A stretch of 64,000 bases of DNA from Pseudoxanthomonas sp. PXM03 (GCF_014852005.1 NZ_JACVAU010000005.1:62001-126000); one strand, 5' to 3'; positions 48,001-57,757 are shown, counted from the stretch's first letter. Made by a program: numbers and translations. The notes: generated by a model not told the origin, from the letters alone.

Positions 48001-51000
48001 GTGCCTACTGATAAAACTGGCCCCTCGAAACCTCGAGCCAATAGCGGAGGGGCTGCAGCTGCAGCCGGCATGGTCTTTCAACAGCACGTAGGTGCTCTGG
48101 TCTCAACCTGGATGCTCTCGGGCGCCCCTCTCGACCGAATCTACGAGCTAGGAAATGCCCGCCCAATCTGGCTGAGGTTCGAAACCGAGGCACCTGTTGA
48201 CGACATTCTGGTCGCAACTTCAGACGGTGGGTACCTGGCATATCAGGTTAAGACGACCCTTTCATCATCTCCCGAGCCAAGCACCCCCTACGCAAAGACG
48301 GTGGATCAGCTAGTTAGGCATTGGCTCGCATGCCGCGATGGCGATGGGAGCATGGAGTGGAATCGTCCTCTGGACCCCAGTAAGGACCGACTAGTCATTG
48401 CTGTTGGGACGAGGGCTTCTGAGAAAATACGCATCGATCTCCCGAATGCGCTTCGGTCGCTATCGACTGGAGGAGGTGGCCCGAAGAACAGTGGGCAGAG
48501 AGCAGCTCTCGACGACTTCCAAGTGTGCGTTAGGCGCTCTTGGAGCAATGCAAGAACCGAACAGCTTCCTGAGAATCTACTCGGTGAGCTCTCGGCACTC
48601 ATATCCGTCGTCACGGTCGACCCAAGCGAAAAGGAAGTCGTGAGCAATCTCGCGGCATTCACCAACCGCACAAACGCACTGTCCCTTTCAGCCATCCTCG
48701 AAGTCTACTGTGGCGAAGAAATGTCGAAGCGAGGAGGCTTCGACAATAGCCTATTGAGACGCGCGCTCATTACTCGCGGTGCTGCTCTCCCATCGCCCCC
48801 CGAGTTCCAATCAGATATCGCAAAGCTCCGGGCACACAGCTCAGCGGTGCGTAGTCAACTTGAGCGATATGAAAGGATCAAGTCAGGGGATGGAAAGCTA
48901 GTTGCCATTCGGCGGGAATGCCAGGCCAAGCTTGAAGCGGCAGCAGAGTCAGGCTCACTGCTCATCATCGGAGAGCCAGGCGCTGGAAAGAGCGGTGTGC
49001 TTAATGCATTAGCGCGGAGTCTAGCCAACAAAGGCGGGGACGTAATTGAGCTCGCAGTGGATCAGTTCTCCGTAGAGACGCTTGAAGGCATTGCGTTTGA
49101 GTTGGGCTTGAGTCACGCACTCTTGGACGTGATCGCAGCCTGGGATGGGTCAGAACCAGGATGGCTAGTAGTAGATGCACTAGACGCCACACGGGGCGGA
49201 AAAGGGGAGGGAGCGTTCAGAACTCTTATAGAACGTGTAGTAGCCCTGGACGGCCGATGGAGGGTTGTTGCTTCGATCCGTACTTTTGACTTAAGAATGG
49301 GTCGCACGTTTCGAGAGATCTTCAAGGGCGCCCCTCCCTCAGCTGATCTAAGTGATCCCGAGTTTCGCGGAGTTAGGCATCTACGAGTGCCGCCTTGGTC
49401 TGAGAATGAGTTGGAAGAATTGCTTGAGCAAGCACCGCCCATCAAGGCGCTCCTAGCTCATGCCTCTACTCGCCTTCGAGAGCTGGCAGTTGTGCCATTC
49501 AATACGCGACTTATTGGTGAGCTGCTCGAGGACGGGATAGTCAGCGCCGACCTGTCGGAAGTTCAGACGCAAGCGCAACTTCTAGGTGTGTACTGGGATC
49601 ACCGCATATCACGTCACGGCTATGAAGCCGAAGCCTGCCTGAAACGCGTTGTTGGGCAGATGATGGAGTCCCGGGCGTTGCGCGCTTCCAGACTAGATCT
49701 CATTGACGTCTATCCTCAGGCGCTGGAGTTGTTGGTCCAAGAAGGTGTTCTGATCGAGACCGAGTCCGAACGCTGGATACAATTCAGGCACCACCTGTTG
49801 TTCGACTATGTGACTAGTCGTGTGTTTCTGAGACCGCTCTTGTCCAGTCACGACAATGCCGCCAAGGGACTGCAGGGGCTCGGTCTGATGCTCGCTCCGG
49901 CAGTGTCTTTCTGTCTACAGGAGCTGTGGTCGACGGAGGCCAATCGGCAGGAATTCTGGAACGTCGTGACACGCCTGGTAGCCGACGAGGAAACAGACCC
50001 CGTTATCAGAAGTGTGGCTAGTTGGATGCCAACAGAGCTGGCAGCCTCGAAACAAGACGTGGCAACAATCGGAAAGATGCTTGCCTCGGGCGAAGCCAAT
50101 TCCGAGAAGGCGGTTCAGCACTTCGTCGGGGCGTTAGCCGTTCGCCTTGATGATAAAGAGATCACATCGGTAGATCCCTGGATCTCCATATCTCTCGCCA
50201 TCTCTTCACGGCTACCGAACCTAGCGCGTGTGGCTCGACTCCTATGCTACCTCTTGATCAGCCGCACTGACTCACCTGAAGGACGTAGCGACTTAGGGGA
50301 AGTGTCACGAAAGCTGCTTGGCTTCTCCCTTTCTCTGGGTTCGGACGAGTACCTGATCGAATCTTCGATCGGCTTCGTAATAGACACCTATGACACCAAT
50401 CCAGAAGAGTCTCGAGATCTCATCCTGAAACTCTTCAGTCCGGCCAACTTCGGCGCGACGGGATGGAGCAGCGTGCCGGCAGTAGCGAGAAAGATCGAGA
50501 CTCTCGCAAAAAGCGACCCGGAGCTCGCCCGCTTCGTCTACGAGCAAACATACAAAAGAGACGTAGAGAAGGATCACGCTACAAACATTGGTAATAGCCA
50601 AATTCTTCCGCTTCGCTCGAGTGCAAAGCAAGACTATGAGCTTGCTCGATATGGCTTGGCTCAGTTCTTTCCCAAGTTCCTCCGAGCCCAACCTGATGTG
50701 GCGGCAAATGCCCTCTCTAGTGCGCTTGAGGGTTTCGTTGCGCGCGAGCACGCGACATCAACAGAGTTAGTACCTCATGAGATGGTCGTCAACGGCCAAC
50801 TGGTGCGACTTCAGGAGGATTACAGCCACATCTGGGCCCATGATCCAGAAGGAAAGCACGCTCAAGATGCGGACTCACTGGTAGCAAAGCTCCTGCCCTA
50901 TCTCCGAGAGGCATCGCAGGAAGATGCCATGTTGGTCATCAATGAGCTGTTGAGCGTCAGTAGCCTCGCTCTGCTATGGGCCAGAATGTTCATGATTGCC

Positions 51001-52845
51001 GCAGAGCGAAAGGACGCGGTTGCGCACCTACTCTGGCCATTCGCTACCGAAGAGGCCTTCATCCTCGCGAGTGAGACCAGGAAGGATGCTGTAGATCTGA
51101 TCTCGTCAATCTATCGGGAGCGGTCAACGACTGAGAGAATCGAGTTCGAGCACAGGGCTTTGAGCATTCGATTCTCCAAGTTCTCCGATTCAACGGCGGC
51201 ACGCGCCACCATCCTCGCGCGACTCTTCGGTGCTATCGGTAAAGAGAATCTCCTAACTCAAGAAGCTAGGGAAGCCTTGGGAGCGAAAGCCACAGGCCCC
51301 GAACAGGAGTCCAATGCGCGACTATTCTCAACAATGGCGACTTGGGCTAAGCCGTCGCCATACCATTGGCTAGAAGATCTAGAACAGGCCAGCCCAGCCA
51401 ATGCCGCCTTAATCACGGCCATTGAAGCATTCAAGGCAAATTTTGGGCTAGATCGCGGCAGTACCGCCACTGATGATCTCACTTTGAGTGAAGGTGTTCG
51501 TCAGATTCACGTCCTTCGAGAGCTGGTCGACTCATCAGCTGATGCTCACCAAGGTCTGAAGCAGCATGCAACGGGTGCTGTTGGCGAAGCGATAGCCAAA
51601 CTGGCAAAACGTGCGAGAAAGATCTCGGATGACGAGGCAGCCTCGCAAGCACTATTAGATCTCATCGTATGGATTGCCGGCTCACCGTATCCCGAGTCGG
51701 ACGAGGACACTGAGAAAGAGTTTGCGAAGTCTGCCGCATGGGGATCACCAGCTCCACGTGTCGATGCGGCAGTGGCCATCTTCGATCTGCTAGAAGGCCA
51801 TCCTGCCCTCTACCAACGGCTACGCGCGCACATCGAGACCTTGCTCGCTGATAGACATCCCGCAGTCCGTCTCCAGGCCATCGGGCGTCTTACAAACCTC
51901 TGGAACATCGATCGTGATGGGATGTGGATTCTGTTGCGTGACCGGGTAGACCGTGAGCGAAACCCAACGGTCATCCGTCAAGGTGTTTGCGATGTGCTTA
52001 CTCGCGTGCTGAATGCAGACGTTGCGCGCACGGAGGATCTCACCCTCCGCCTGCTTGCTCGCTACCAGAAAGAATCAAAGAGTGACGCAAAGGTCAGGGA
52101 ATCGTTGGCTACAGTACTCACCCACGCTTGGGTGGGTTATGGCCGATTCGAAGCTCAACAGGTCATTAGAGGTTGGATCCAGCGTCCCGAAGATCATCGA
52201 AAAGAGCTCCGCACTGCCATCACAGACCTTCGGCAGATCTACGTATACGGATTGGACGGGCAGGGAGAGGAGGACGCATTAGAGATTAGACACCGCGCGC
52301 AGGCCCTGCTCCATGAGATCGTTGGACACCTGCATTCCTTGGTGACTGAAGCGCTAGCATCACCTGAGCCTTCGGAGCTATACGAAACAGTCGGCAGATA
52401 CATTCGCCTCATCGATTGCGCCTGCATGCAGCTGTACTTTGCAGCGGAATCTCTTGGCGAAGATGGTGCAAGTTCTGTGTTTCTGGAAACTCTCTTGGAT
52501 GAGATCCAGGAGACTCTGAGTCTCATTGGAGAGGTAGGGACCCCACATACCATCTACTACCTATTGCAGCTGTTGGAGAAGTTCATCCCGTTCGACGCGG
52601 GAAGAGTGTTCGATCTCATAGCAGCCTCACTGCTCGCGGGCGGTCGTCGCTTCGGATACCAGTATGAGCCGATGGGAGCAGATCTTCTGGTTCGTCTGAT
52701 TGGTGTGTACTTAGCCGACTATAAGGAAATCTTCGAGGACGAACGTCGCAGGCTTGCACTCGTACAGTGTCTCGAGGTCTTCATGGAAGCTGGCTGGCCC
52801 TCCGCGCGCCGGCTGCTCTACCGCCTTCCTGAACTAGTCCAATGA
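48001..52845 (+). CDS. Nuclease-STAND ATPase, candidate antiviral sensor
   Basis: 1614 residues, GTG with AAGGAA upstream. Residues about 20-90 look like a PD-(D/E)xK nuclease (Asp67-Asp68 … Gln82-x-Lys84 in VDDILV … YLAYQVKTT), as in the Cap4/DUF4297-type effectors of Avs proteins. A STAND/NACHT-like ATPase follows: Walker A GEPGAGKS (324-331), Walker B WLVVDALDA (388-396), sensor RVVASIRTFDLR. The remaining 1100 residues are helical, HEAT/TPR-like, the usual sensor position. Start of a two-gene unit; overlaps the next gene by ATGA. Defence function is inferred from architecture and location. Confidence 0.72.
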   Translation: MPTDKTGPSKPRANSGGAAAAAGMVFQQHVGALVSTWMLSGAPLDRIYELGNARPIWLRFETEAPVDDILVATSDGGYLAYQVKTTLSSSPEPSTPYAKTVDQLVRHWLACRDGDGSMEWNRPLDPSKDRLVIAVGTRASEKIRIDLPNALRSLSTGGGGPKNSGQRAALDDFQVCVRRSWSNARTEQLPENLLGELSALISVVTVDPSEKEVVSNLAAFTNRTNALSLSAILEVYCGEEMSKRGGFDNSLLRRALITRGAALPSPPEFQSDIAKLRAHSSAVRSQLERYERIKSGDGKLVAIRRECQAKLEAAAESGSLLIIGEPGAGKSGVLNALARSLANKGGDVIELAVDQFSVETLEGIAFELGLSHALLDVIAAWDGSEPGWLVVDALDATRGGKGEGAFRTLIERVVALDGRWRVVASIRTFDLRMGRTFREIFKGAPPSADLSDPEFRGVRHLRVPPWSENELEELLEQAPPIKALLAHASTRLRELAVVPFNTRLIGELLEDGIVSADLSEVQTQAQLLGVYWDHRISRHGYEAEACLKRVVGQMMESRALRASRLDLIDVYPQALELLVQEGVLIETESERWIQFRHHLLFDYVTSRVFLRPLLSSHDNAAKGLQGLGLMLAPAVSFCLQELWSTEANRQEFWNVVTRLVADEETDPVIRSVASWMPTELAASKQDVATIGKMLASGEANSEKAVQHFVGALAVRLDDKEITSVDPWISISLAISSRLPNLARVARLLCYLLISRTDSPEGRSDLGEVSRKLLGFSLSLGSDEYLIESSIGFVIDTYDTNPEESRDLILKLFSPANFGATGWSSVPAVARKIETLAKSDPELARFVYEQTYKRDVEKDHATNIGNSQILPLRSSAKQDYELARYGLAQFFPKFLRAQPDVAANALSSALEGFVAREHATSTELVPHEMVVNGQLVRLQEDYSHIWAHDPEGKHAQDADSLVAKLLPYLREASQEDAMLVINELLSVSSLALLWARMFMIAAERKDAVAHLLWPFATEEAFILASETRKDAVDLISSIYRERSTTERIEFEHRALSIRFSKFSDSTAARATILARLFGAIGKENLLTQEAREALGAKATGPEQESNARLFSTMATWAKPSPYHWLEDLEQASPANAALITAIEAFKANFGLDRGSTATDDLTLSEGVRQIHVLRELVDSSADAHQGLKQHATGAVGEAIAKLAKRARKISDDEAASQALLDLIVWIAGSPYPESDEDTEKEFAKSAAWGSPAPRVDAAVAIFDLLEGHPALYQRLRAHIETLLADRHPAVRLQAIGRLTNLWNIDRDGMWILLRDRVDRERNPTVIRQGVCDVLTRVLNADVARTEDLTLRLLARYQKESKSDAKVRESLATVLTHAWVGYGRFEAQQVIRGWIQRPEDHRKELRTAITDLRQIYVYGLDGQGEEDALEIRHRAQALLHEIVGHLHSLVTEALASPEPSELYETVGRYIRLIDCACMQLYFAAESLGEDGASSVFLETLLDEIQETLSLIGEVGTPHTIYYLLQLLEKFIPFDAGRVFDLIAASLLAGGRRFGYQYEPMGADLLVRLIGVYLADYKEIFEDERRRLALVQCLEVFMEAGWPSARRLLYRLPELVQ

Positions 52846-54260
52846 ACGGCTCAAGAGAGAGGTCGGACTTTCGAAACGCTCTCGCGGCCCTTCTTGACAA
52901 CATGGAGGACGAGACGTCGGATCGTGGCACAAATTCCTACGACCGTGCGGCAGAGCCTGGCGTTCTTGAACATGTGACGCGAAGACTGTTCCTCGACGGC
53001 CTGTTGACAGAGCTTGGGTGGAGTCTGGGAGTCAGAGGAGATATGCCTGAAGAGGCGCGGGTACGCGCTGACACCACCCTCTACATCGACTACATGGGCG
53101 TGCATCCTGATGTCAGGACTCCGCTACTGATTGTGGAAGCAAAGGCTTGGGACGTGCCGCTTATTAATAGTCGAGGTCCAGGTCGCGTCGTCAGGCGCGA
53201 TGTCGATCTCGTGATACTCACTATTGAGCACTTCAAAGCCGGCAGCGCAAGAGAAGATTGCCCGGCAGCACTGGCTTGGTACGACTTTGTAGAACAGATT
53301 GCCGGATATGTCCGTGAGTTGAGAGATCGCCACGGGCACGACGTCCCGCGAGTCGTACTCACCAGCGGTCAGTGGATGGTGATATTCGTTTGCCCTACCA
53401 AGACGTTTCTTAGCCCCGCGGCGGTGGACGACGAACAGATCATTGTTCTGAGGAAGGAAGACTACCTCGCAGAATCGACGACGATACTGGATTTGCTTGC
53501 ACGGCGTGTGCTAGCCGGAGACAGTCAGTCCTTTGTAAGGCCAAGCCAGCTCCGTGGCTACATCGAGCCCGATACGTTGTCAGCAGCATTTCACGCGGTA
53601 CACGTGAAATACGAAGCGACCGGATCATCTAGGTTTGCGCCAAAGCCGCGAATACTCGTCTATCCGGTGGTAGTCCTCCAGCGAACAGACAACACACTGC
53701 TAATGGCAATTGAGGATACTGAGTTTCCACTCGACGAGCGCCAGGACTCGATCTTAGATCACTTGAGCGAAGTGAGTGACGCTGCAGAGCAGCTACTTCG
53801 TCGATGCGGGGAAATGCTCGGGCTCGAGCTCCAGGCCGCACCCCTAACTCAGTTTCCAGGTTTTCCAGTAAGACCTCGAAGGGTAGAAGCTGCGACGCCT
53901 GATCGCGTGCTAGTAAACGATCTTCCAGAGAGGAATGAGTGGGTAATGGTGACCGGCAGCTCAAGGCACTATCTACGTCCAGCGCCCGCCCAAGAGTGCA
54001 GATTTCATGCTTGGAGCGCATGCAACCAAGTAGCACAAGGGTGTGGCGCCAACTCGATCGCGTTCAGGGTTGCAACATCGCCCAGATCCTTCTTCACCGA
54101 CAACCAGCCACACCACTGCGCACATCAACATGTCATCGATGTGAGGGACGACCGTTGTCACATAGCCGCGATCGATAGCAGAACCTGCTGTCAGGCATGT
54201 CACTACAGCCCAATCTGCTGGAGTCAGTCCGAGATGGCGGCGCTCCCATGTGGAACTTGA
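52842..54260 (+). CDS. HsdR-N-like nuclease with Cys/His-rich tail
   Basis: 472 residues, ATG overlapping the STAND gene. The N-terminal 180 residues resemble the type I restriction HsdR nuclease domain: Asp83 in YIDYMG, then IVEAKAW with Glu99-x-Lys101, the PD-(D/E)xK motif. The last 90 residues contain some ten Cys and several His (CRFHAWSAC, HHCAHQH, CCQACHYSPIC … LPC), probably a metal-binding module. Tight coupling suggests it works with the STAND protein as partner or second effector. Confidence 0.65.
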   Translation: MNGSRERSDFRNALAALLDNMEDETSDRGTNSYDRAAEPGVLEHVTRRLFLDGLLTELGWSLGVRGDMPEEARVRADTTLYIDYMGVHPDVRTPLLIVEAKAWDVPLINSRGPGRVVRRDVDLVILTIEHFKAGSAREDCPAALAWYDFVEQIAGYVRELRDRHGHDVPRVVLTSGQWMVIFVCPTKTFLSPAAVDDEQIIVLRKEDYLAESTTILDLLARRVLAGDSQSFVRPSQLRGYIEPDTLSAAFHAVHVKYEATGSSRFAPKPRILVYPVVVLQRTDNTLLMAIEDTEFPLDERQDSILDHLSEVSDAAEQLLRRCGEMLGLELQAAPLTQFPGFPVRPRRVEAATPDRVLVNDLPERNEWVMVTGSSRHYLRPAPAQECRFHAWSACNQVAQGCGANSIAFRVATSPRSFFTDNQPHHCAHQHVIDVRDDRCHIAAIDSRTCCQACHYSPICWSQSEMAALPCGT

Positions 54261-54315
54261 GCGCATCTCGCCCGGTGGGCAGGAGCTTTAGTCCCGGTTG
54301 AGCAGCCTACGACGA

Positions 54316-55374
54316 TCAACTGTCGTCCGCTATCAGTCGCGTGATGTCCGAATGCGAGGCTATTGGTACTAGCGACCCAATCGCCTGCCGAAGGGTCGCC
54401 AGGTTGGCTCCGTCACTTTCGATTGCTATAAAGAACTCGTGCGAGAGCTCAGCGCTCATTTGGTTGATGCTGGTTAGGGATAGCGGGGTAGTCTCTGGCG
54501 AACGGCGAGCTAAAACACAGCGAGTCGGTGAGATCGGTAGGTAGATCATTGACTTATCGACATCTTCCTCAATCGCACCTAGAGCAAGTCGCGACTTACC
54601 ATCACTGAAGGTAGCGACCGGACCGCAATCGCCAAGGATAAAACGTTCATCCGGTCCGGACTCTAAGACCTCGAAAGTCATCTCAGCCATCATCTTCTGA
54701 ACCCTCAATGGGCTTTCGGGGCCCTTCGACAGAGCTCCGAGAAAGGCCTTGTTCGCTATCTTCTCTGACTCGGACTCAAATCGATCCATAAAGAGCTCGA
54801 CTAGATGCTCTGCCTCCTCGATGAACTTATGCTCCTGTTCAAGAACAAAGGATTTCCATCTAGGAACCATCTGCGAATAGAGCCTTGTCTGCAGTTCCCG
54901 GCTCAGATGACCATGATCCTTGCGAAGCTGCTCGTAGATTAGTTGTCGACGTTTCGCTGGGTCATGGAGGCTCCTGATAAGTTCACGTTGGACATACCTT
55001 TCCTTCTGAATTTTGGCCCGAATGCCCGCAATGAGTGCAGGAACCATTGTTGTGAGCGCCGATCTCATCGCCTTCGTGCGAATGCCAAGAGCACATACAA
55101 GCGTTGCCATCTCCGCAGAAGTGACTTGCTCGCCCTGATTGAGCTTATTGACCGTTATCGAAAGCAGTTTTTCACCTGCCGTTATCTTGTCATCCAGTGA
55201 CGGATCGTCGGGGCCTCCGTAGAAGTCGACCTCCTGGCCAAGCTCCATCACATTGGTTCCAAAGCTGCCGTGGGTCCTATGGTGGGCATGGACGTAGAAA
55301 TGCTTTCCCTTCTGATGAAAAGCGAACGGCCGCTGCAAGAAGCGAGGCAAGTAGTGATGTCGACGTCCGGCCAT
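54316..55374 (-). CDS. DUF4238-family protein
   Basis: About 352 residues. The N-terminus MAGRRHHYLPRFLQRPF is the hallmark of DUF4238, a family of unknown function often found in defence islands and on mobile elements. A helical middle and a DCGPVATF-type region follow. The ATG at 55374 has GAGGA 12 bases upstream; a TTG at 55386 overlapping the preceding microprotein's stop is an alternative. Last gene of an apparent SRAP-microprotein-DUF4238 operon. Confidence 0.7.
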   Translation of the reverse strand: MAGRRHHYLPRFLQRPFAFHQKGKHFYVHAHHRTHGSFGTNVMELGQEVDFYGGPDDPSLDDKITAGEKLLSITVNKLNQGEQVTSAEMATLVCALGIRTKAMRSALTTMVPALIAGIRAKIQKERYVQRELIRSLHDPAKRRQLIYEQLRKDHGHLSRELQTRLYSQMVPRWKSFVLEQEHKFIEEAEHLVELFMDRFESESEKIANKAFLGALSKGPESPLRVQKMMAEMTFEVLESGPDERFILGDCGPVATFSDGKSRLALGAIEEDVDKSMIYLPISPTRCVLARRSPETTPLSLTSINQMSAELSHEFFIAIESDGANLATLRQAIGSLVPIASHSDITRLIADDS

Positions 55375-55382
55375 GATCCAGG

Positions 55383-55538
55383 TCAATCCTCATGCTCGGT
55401 GGCATTGAGGAAGGCCTTAAGCTCAGGATCCTGTGTCGCGTAGTCGGCGTGGAACTGCGCGAACGTGTTCGAGCGCGCGTAAAGGCACACCCACCGATCA
55501 AGCGCATGAGCCCGGTCAATCGCCTCATCCATATCCAT
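55383..55538 (-). CDS. 51-residue microprotein between SRAP and DUF4238 genes
   Basis: Starts at an ATG formed with the stop of the SRAP gene (TGATG) and reads MDMDEAIDRAHALDRWVCLY, ending NATEHED before TGA. It is acidic, probably helical, with no membrane segment. Its stop overlaps a TTG that could start the DUF4238 gene. The tight overlap on one or both sides makes it a likely real gene; function unknown. Confidence 0.5.
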   Translation of the reverse strand: MDMDEAIDRAHALDRWVCLYARSNTFAQFHADYATQDPELKAFLNATEHED

Positions 55539-56503
55539 CACGCTGCCTTCGCCACTTGGTGTTCGTAATAGGCCTGCGGTCGGTCATCGAGAATTGCCTG
55601 TAGCTCTTCAGCGGGTCGGCCCTCAGGAGTCAGCCAGGCCTCAATGTGCTCAGGCTTGATCTGGATGATGGTGCGATCATGACCGGCGGCGGCAACCTCG
55701 GGAGCGGGGTCATCGGTGATGGCAGCGAACGACAACAGCGCCTCATCTCCGTCAGGCGACTCGTTCCACAGGCATGCAATCACCATGTCCTGCTCGGGCT
55801 TCGGCCGAAACTCCAGCACCACGTTCTCCGACTTCTCGCCCTCTGCTAGCTCGCGCTGCTCCATGTTGTGGCGCTCGACGTTCTCGTAGAACGCGCTGAC
55901 CACGATGACTGCATGGCGATGCCCGAAGAGCGCTTGCCAGCTTGTCTCAATCTTGTCTCTGCGAGCGTTGTAGGTCGTGTCGTACTTACGCTCGACTTCG
56001 GCAGTCCAGCCAGGGAGTCTGCATCGATACCGCATCGGCTTGATCACCTTTCTCCCGTTCTCCATGACGATGACCGGCGCATAGTTGCCGGGATAGAAGC
56101 GCCTATCACGCGCAAGCGGCTCGACTCGCTGCAGGTCATCTAGATCTAACTTGAGCTTGCTGATCTTGTCGGTCGATATACGCAGGTCCTCCTGCGCCTT
56201 CTTGGTGACCTTGGTCAGCAGGGCGCGCTCGGCATCGGCCTGGCGCTTCTTCTGCTTGAACAGCTCCTGCTGCAGTTCGGTCTCGCGCTCGGCGCGCTGG
56301 CGCTGGATCACGTGCCAGATCTCCTGCGCCTTCGGGTCACCCAAGTTGCGGAACCAGTCCTCCATGGCCTTCGGCCGGCGCCTCTTCTTCGCCCGATCGG
56401 GTGCCGACCACACGTTCATGACGAAGTCCTCGAGGCTCATCGTCGCGCCGTAGTGGCGGACATACTTCTCGTAGTCGGCCTGGATCATCGCGGAGTAGCA
56501 CAT
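55538..56503 (-). CDS. SRAP-domain (YedK/HMCES-type) protein with coiled-coil insertion
   Basis: 321 residues starting MCYSAMI, so Cys2 would be the DNA-crosslinking nucleophile of the SRAP family, which shields abasic sites by a thiazolidine bond. The ATG at 56503 is chosen because Cys must directly follow Met and a GAGGA lies 8 bases upstream. The second half has the SRAP core (FYPGNYAPVIV, YNARRDKIETSWQALFG, VVSAFYEN, GHDRTIIQI). Odd: about 90 residues of charged coiled coil (VIQRQRAERETELQQELFKQ … KISKLKLDLDDLQR) interrupt the domain after residue 50. Confidence 0.75.
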   Translation of the reverse strand: MCYSAMIQADYEKYVRHYGATMSLEDFVMNVWSAPDRAKKRRRPKAMEDWFRNLGDPKAQEIWHVIQRQRAERETELQQELFKQKKRQADAERALLTKVTKKAQEDLRISTDKISKLKLDLDDLQRVEPLARDRRFYPGNYAPVIVMENGRKVIKPMRYRCRLPGWTAEVERKYDTTYNARRDKIETSWQALFGHRHAVIVVSAFYENVERHNMEQRELAEGEKSENVVLEFRPKPEQDMVIACLWNESPDGDEALLSFAAITDDPAPEVAAAGHDRTIIQIKPEHIEAWLTPEGRPAEELQAILDDRPQAYYEHQVAKAA

Positions 56504-56547
56504 AGGCACAGTCCTCGGCAGTCGGCCCGAATATACCGCCGACCCTG

Positions 56548-56784
56548 TTAGCCGTTTGCAGCCAGCGGACGCTCGAAGCCACGGGTCAGCAGGACGATCG
56601 ACTCCAGGCGTTCGAACAGCGCCATGTGGTGCTGAGGCTCCACGAGCTCCAGGATGGCATTCGCCTCCGCGGCGAAGGCCTCCTGCCGATCTGAGGGCGC
56701 GATCGTGGCGTACATGGCCGGAAGGCTGGCCTGAATGGCATCGACCAGGGCGTTGGCTTCGGAGGGCGTCAGGTAGGTAGGCAT
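56548..56784 (-). CDS. Small protein of unknown function
   Basis: 78 residues from the ATG at 56784 (MPTYLTPSEANALVDAIQAS). It is helical and acidic with no recognised motif, ending LTRGFERPLAANG. A longer in-frame reading starts further upstream but has composition typical of a non-coding frame, so the short form is preferred. Co-directional with, and about 45 bases upstream of, the SRAP gene. Confidence 0.5.
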   Translation of the reverse strand: MPTYLTPSEANALVDAIQASLPAMYATIAPSDRQEAFAAEANAILELVEPQHHMALFERLESIVLLTRGFERPLAANG

Positions 56785-56871
56785 GGGCCCCATTCTTCGT
56801 CCGCCGGTCTCACCGGCTGCGACACGACCGTCGGTCTCAGTCCGTGGGATGGCGGCTCGTACGATGGCTGC

Positions 56872-57351
56872 ATGCCCCTCCCCGATGCCTATCGATGGTC
56901 CGACAGCGCAGATGGCAGCAGCCAGCTGTACTGGAACTACGGTTTCGTGGCGAGCATTGCTGCAGACGGGTCGACCCGGATCAAGCCCTGGGACAAGCGG
57001 GAGATCCACTCGAAGGCGGCGAGCGTTGCGCAGGGCAAGCGCTTCATCGAACGATGGCTGCTAGCCCAGTCCAGCGAGCGGGCGCGCGAGTGCGCGCGAT
57101 TGCGGGCCCGCTCCCGTGCAGCGTCCGCTCCTCAGTCCAAGAAGGCCGATGACGCCGCCCGCTTTCTGTGGCAGCAGACTCGGCCGGCGGGCGGGGGTCT
57201 TTCCTCCAGGATCATTAAGGTGGACAACGTCCTGCCTGACGACTTCGATTCCATCGCGGATGTAGGGGAACCTCTACAAGCATTCGCGCCACACGCCGAC
57301 TATTCGCGGATCAGGCGCCGGCACATGCTGGTCATGCCCAGCGTGGGCTAG
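56872..57351 (+). CDS. Hypothetical protein
   Basis: 159 residues. The start (MPLPDAYRWSDSADGSSQLY) and the compact N-terminal block WNYGFVASIAADGSTRIKPW look like a small folded domain, followed by a basic helix and a low-complexity linker. No family recognised and no clear ribosome site. Divergent from the small gene at 56548. Confidence 0.45.
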   Translation: MPLPDAYRWSDSADGSSQLYWNYGFVASIAADGSTRIKPWDKREIHSKAASVAQGKRFIERWLLAQSSERARECARLRARSRAASAPQSKKADDAARFLWQQTRPAGGGLSSRIIKVDNVLPDDFDSIADVGEPLQAFAPHADYSRIRRRHMLVMPSVG

Positions 57352-57757
57352 TACAGCACTCGTCCCGCCACGTTAAGCGCCATCCCTGCGATTGGTGGCG
57401 CCGGGCATCGCCGGTGGGTGTGCTGTGCACAACGCCACCCACCGGCACCTTCTCCACGCTTCCGTCTGGTTGACTGCTGACGGGTAATGTTTGCCACCCA
57501 GAGCGGACACTGGAGAACGCGCGCTCTGATGGCTAGGAGATTTGCTCTTGGGGGCAATTCAGGCCAGCGTACCGCCGTCAGCATCGTCGCTGGGGCCGGC
57601 TATACGTCGGCTTGTTGATCGGACCCAGCCACCCTAAGATCGAGCCGTCTCAAGGGGATAGTCGGCCTTACGGCGGACTTGGATAAGTCGTATAGGTGGA
57701 CCCATGGGTCCGGCTACCAGTTAGCTGGGCCCCTGTTGGTCGATGCAAGGAGATGTC
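57352..57757. other. Gene-free stretch before the cassette array
   Basis: 406 bases without a convincing gene. It holds a perfect 11-bp inverted repeat with a 15-base loop (GCCGGTGGGTG/CACCCACCGGC, 57410-57446) and a 14-bp palindrome GGACCCATGGGTCC (57698-57711). GTTAGCT at 57720 resembles the recombination triplet GTTRRRY that starts integron cassettes, making this the likely left edge of the array. Confidence 0.5.

Noticed and set aside
53940-54260. Possible frameshift giving the Cys/His-rich end of the HsdR-N-like protein
   Set aside because: No alternative frame gives a better protein, and the ordered Cys/His pattern (HHCAH, CCQACHYSPIC) looks like a real metal-binding module.
53973-54266. 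97-codon - strand reading frame
   Set aside because: Entirely within the coding end of the HsdR-N-like gene, no ribosome site, no domain.
57348-57584. 78-codon - strand frame in the gene-free stretch
   Set aside because: Cys/Arg/Pro-rich, spans a strong hairpin, no ribosome site.
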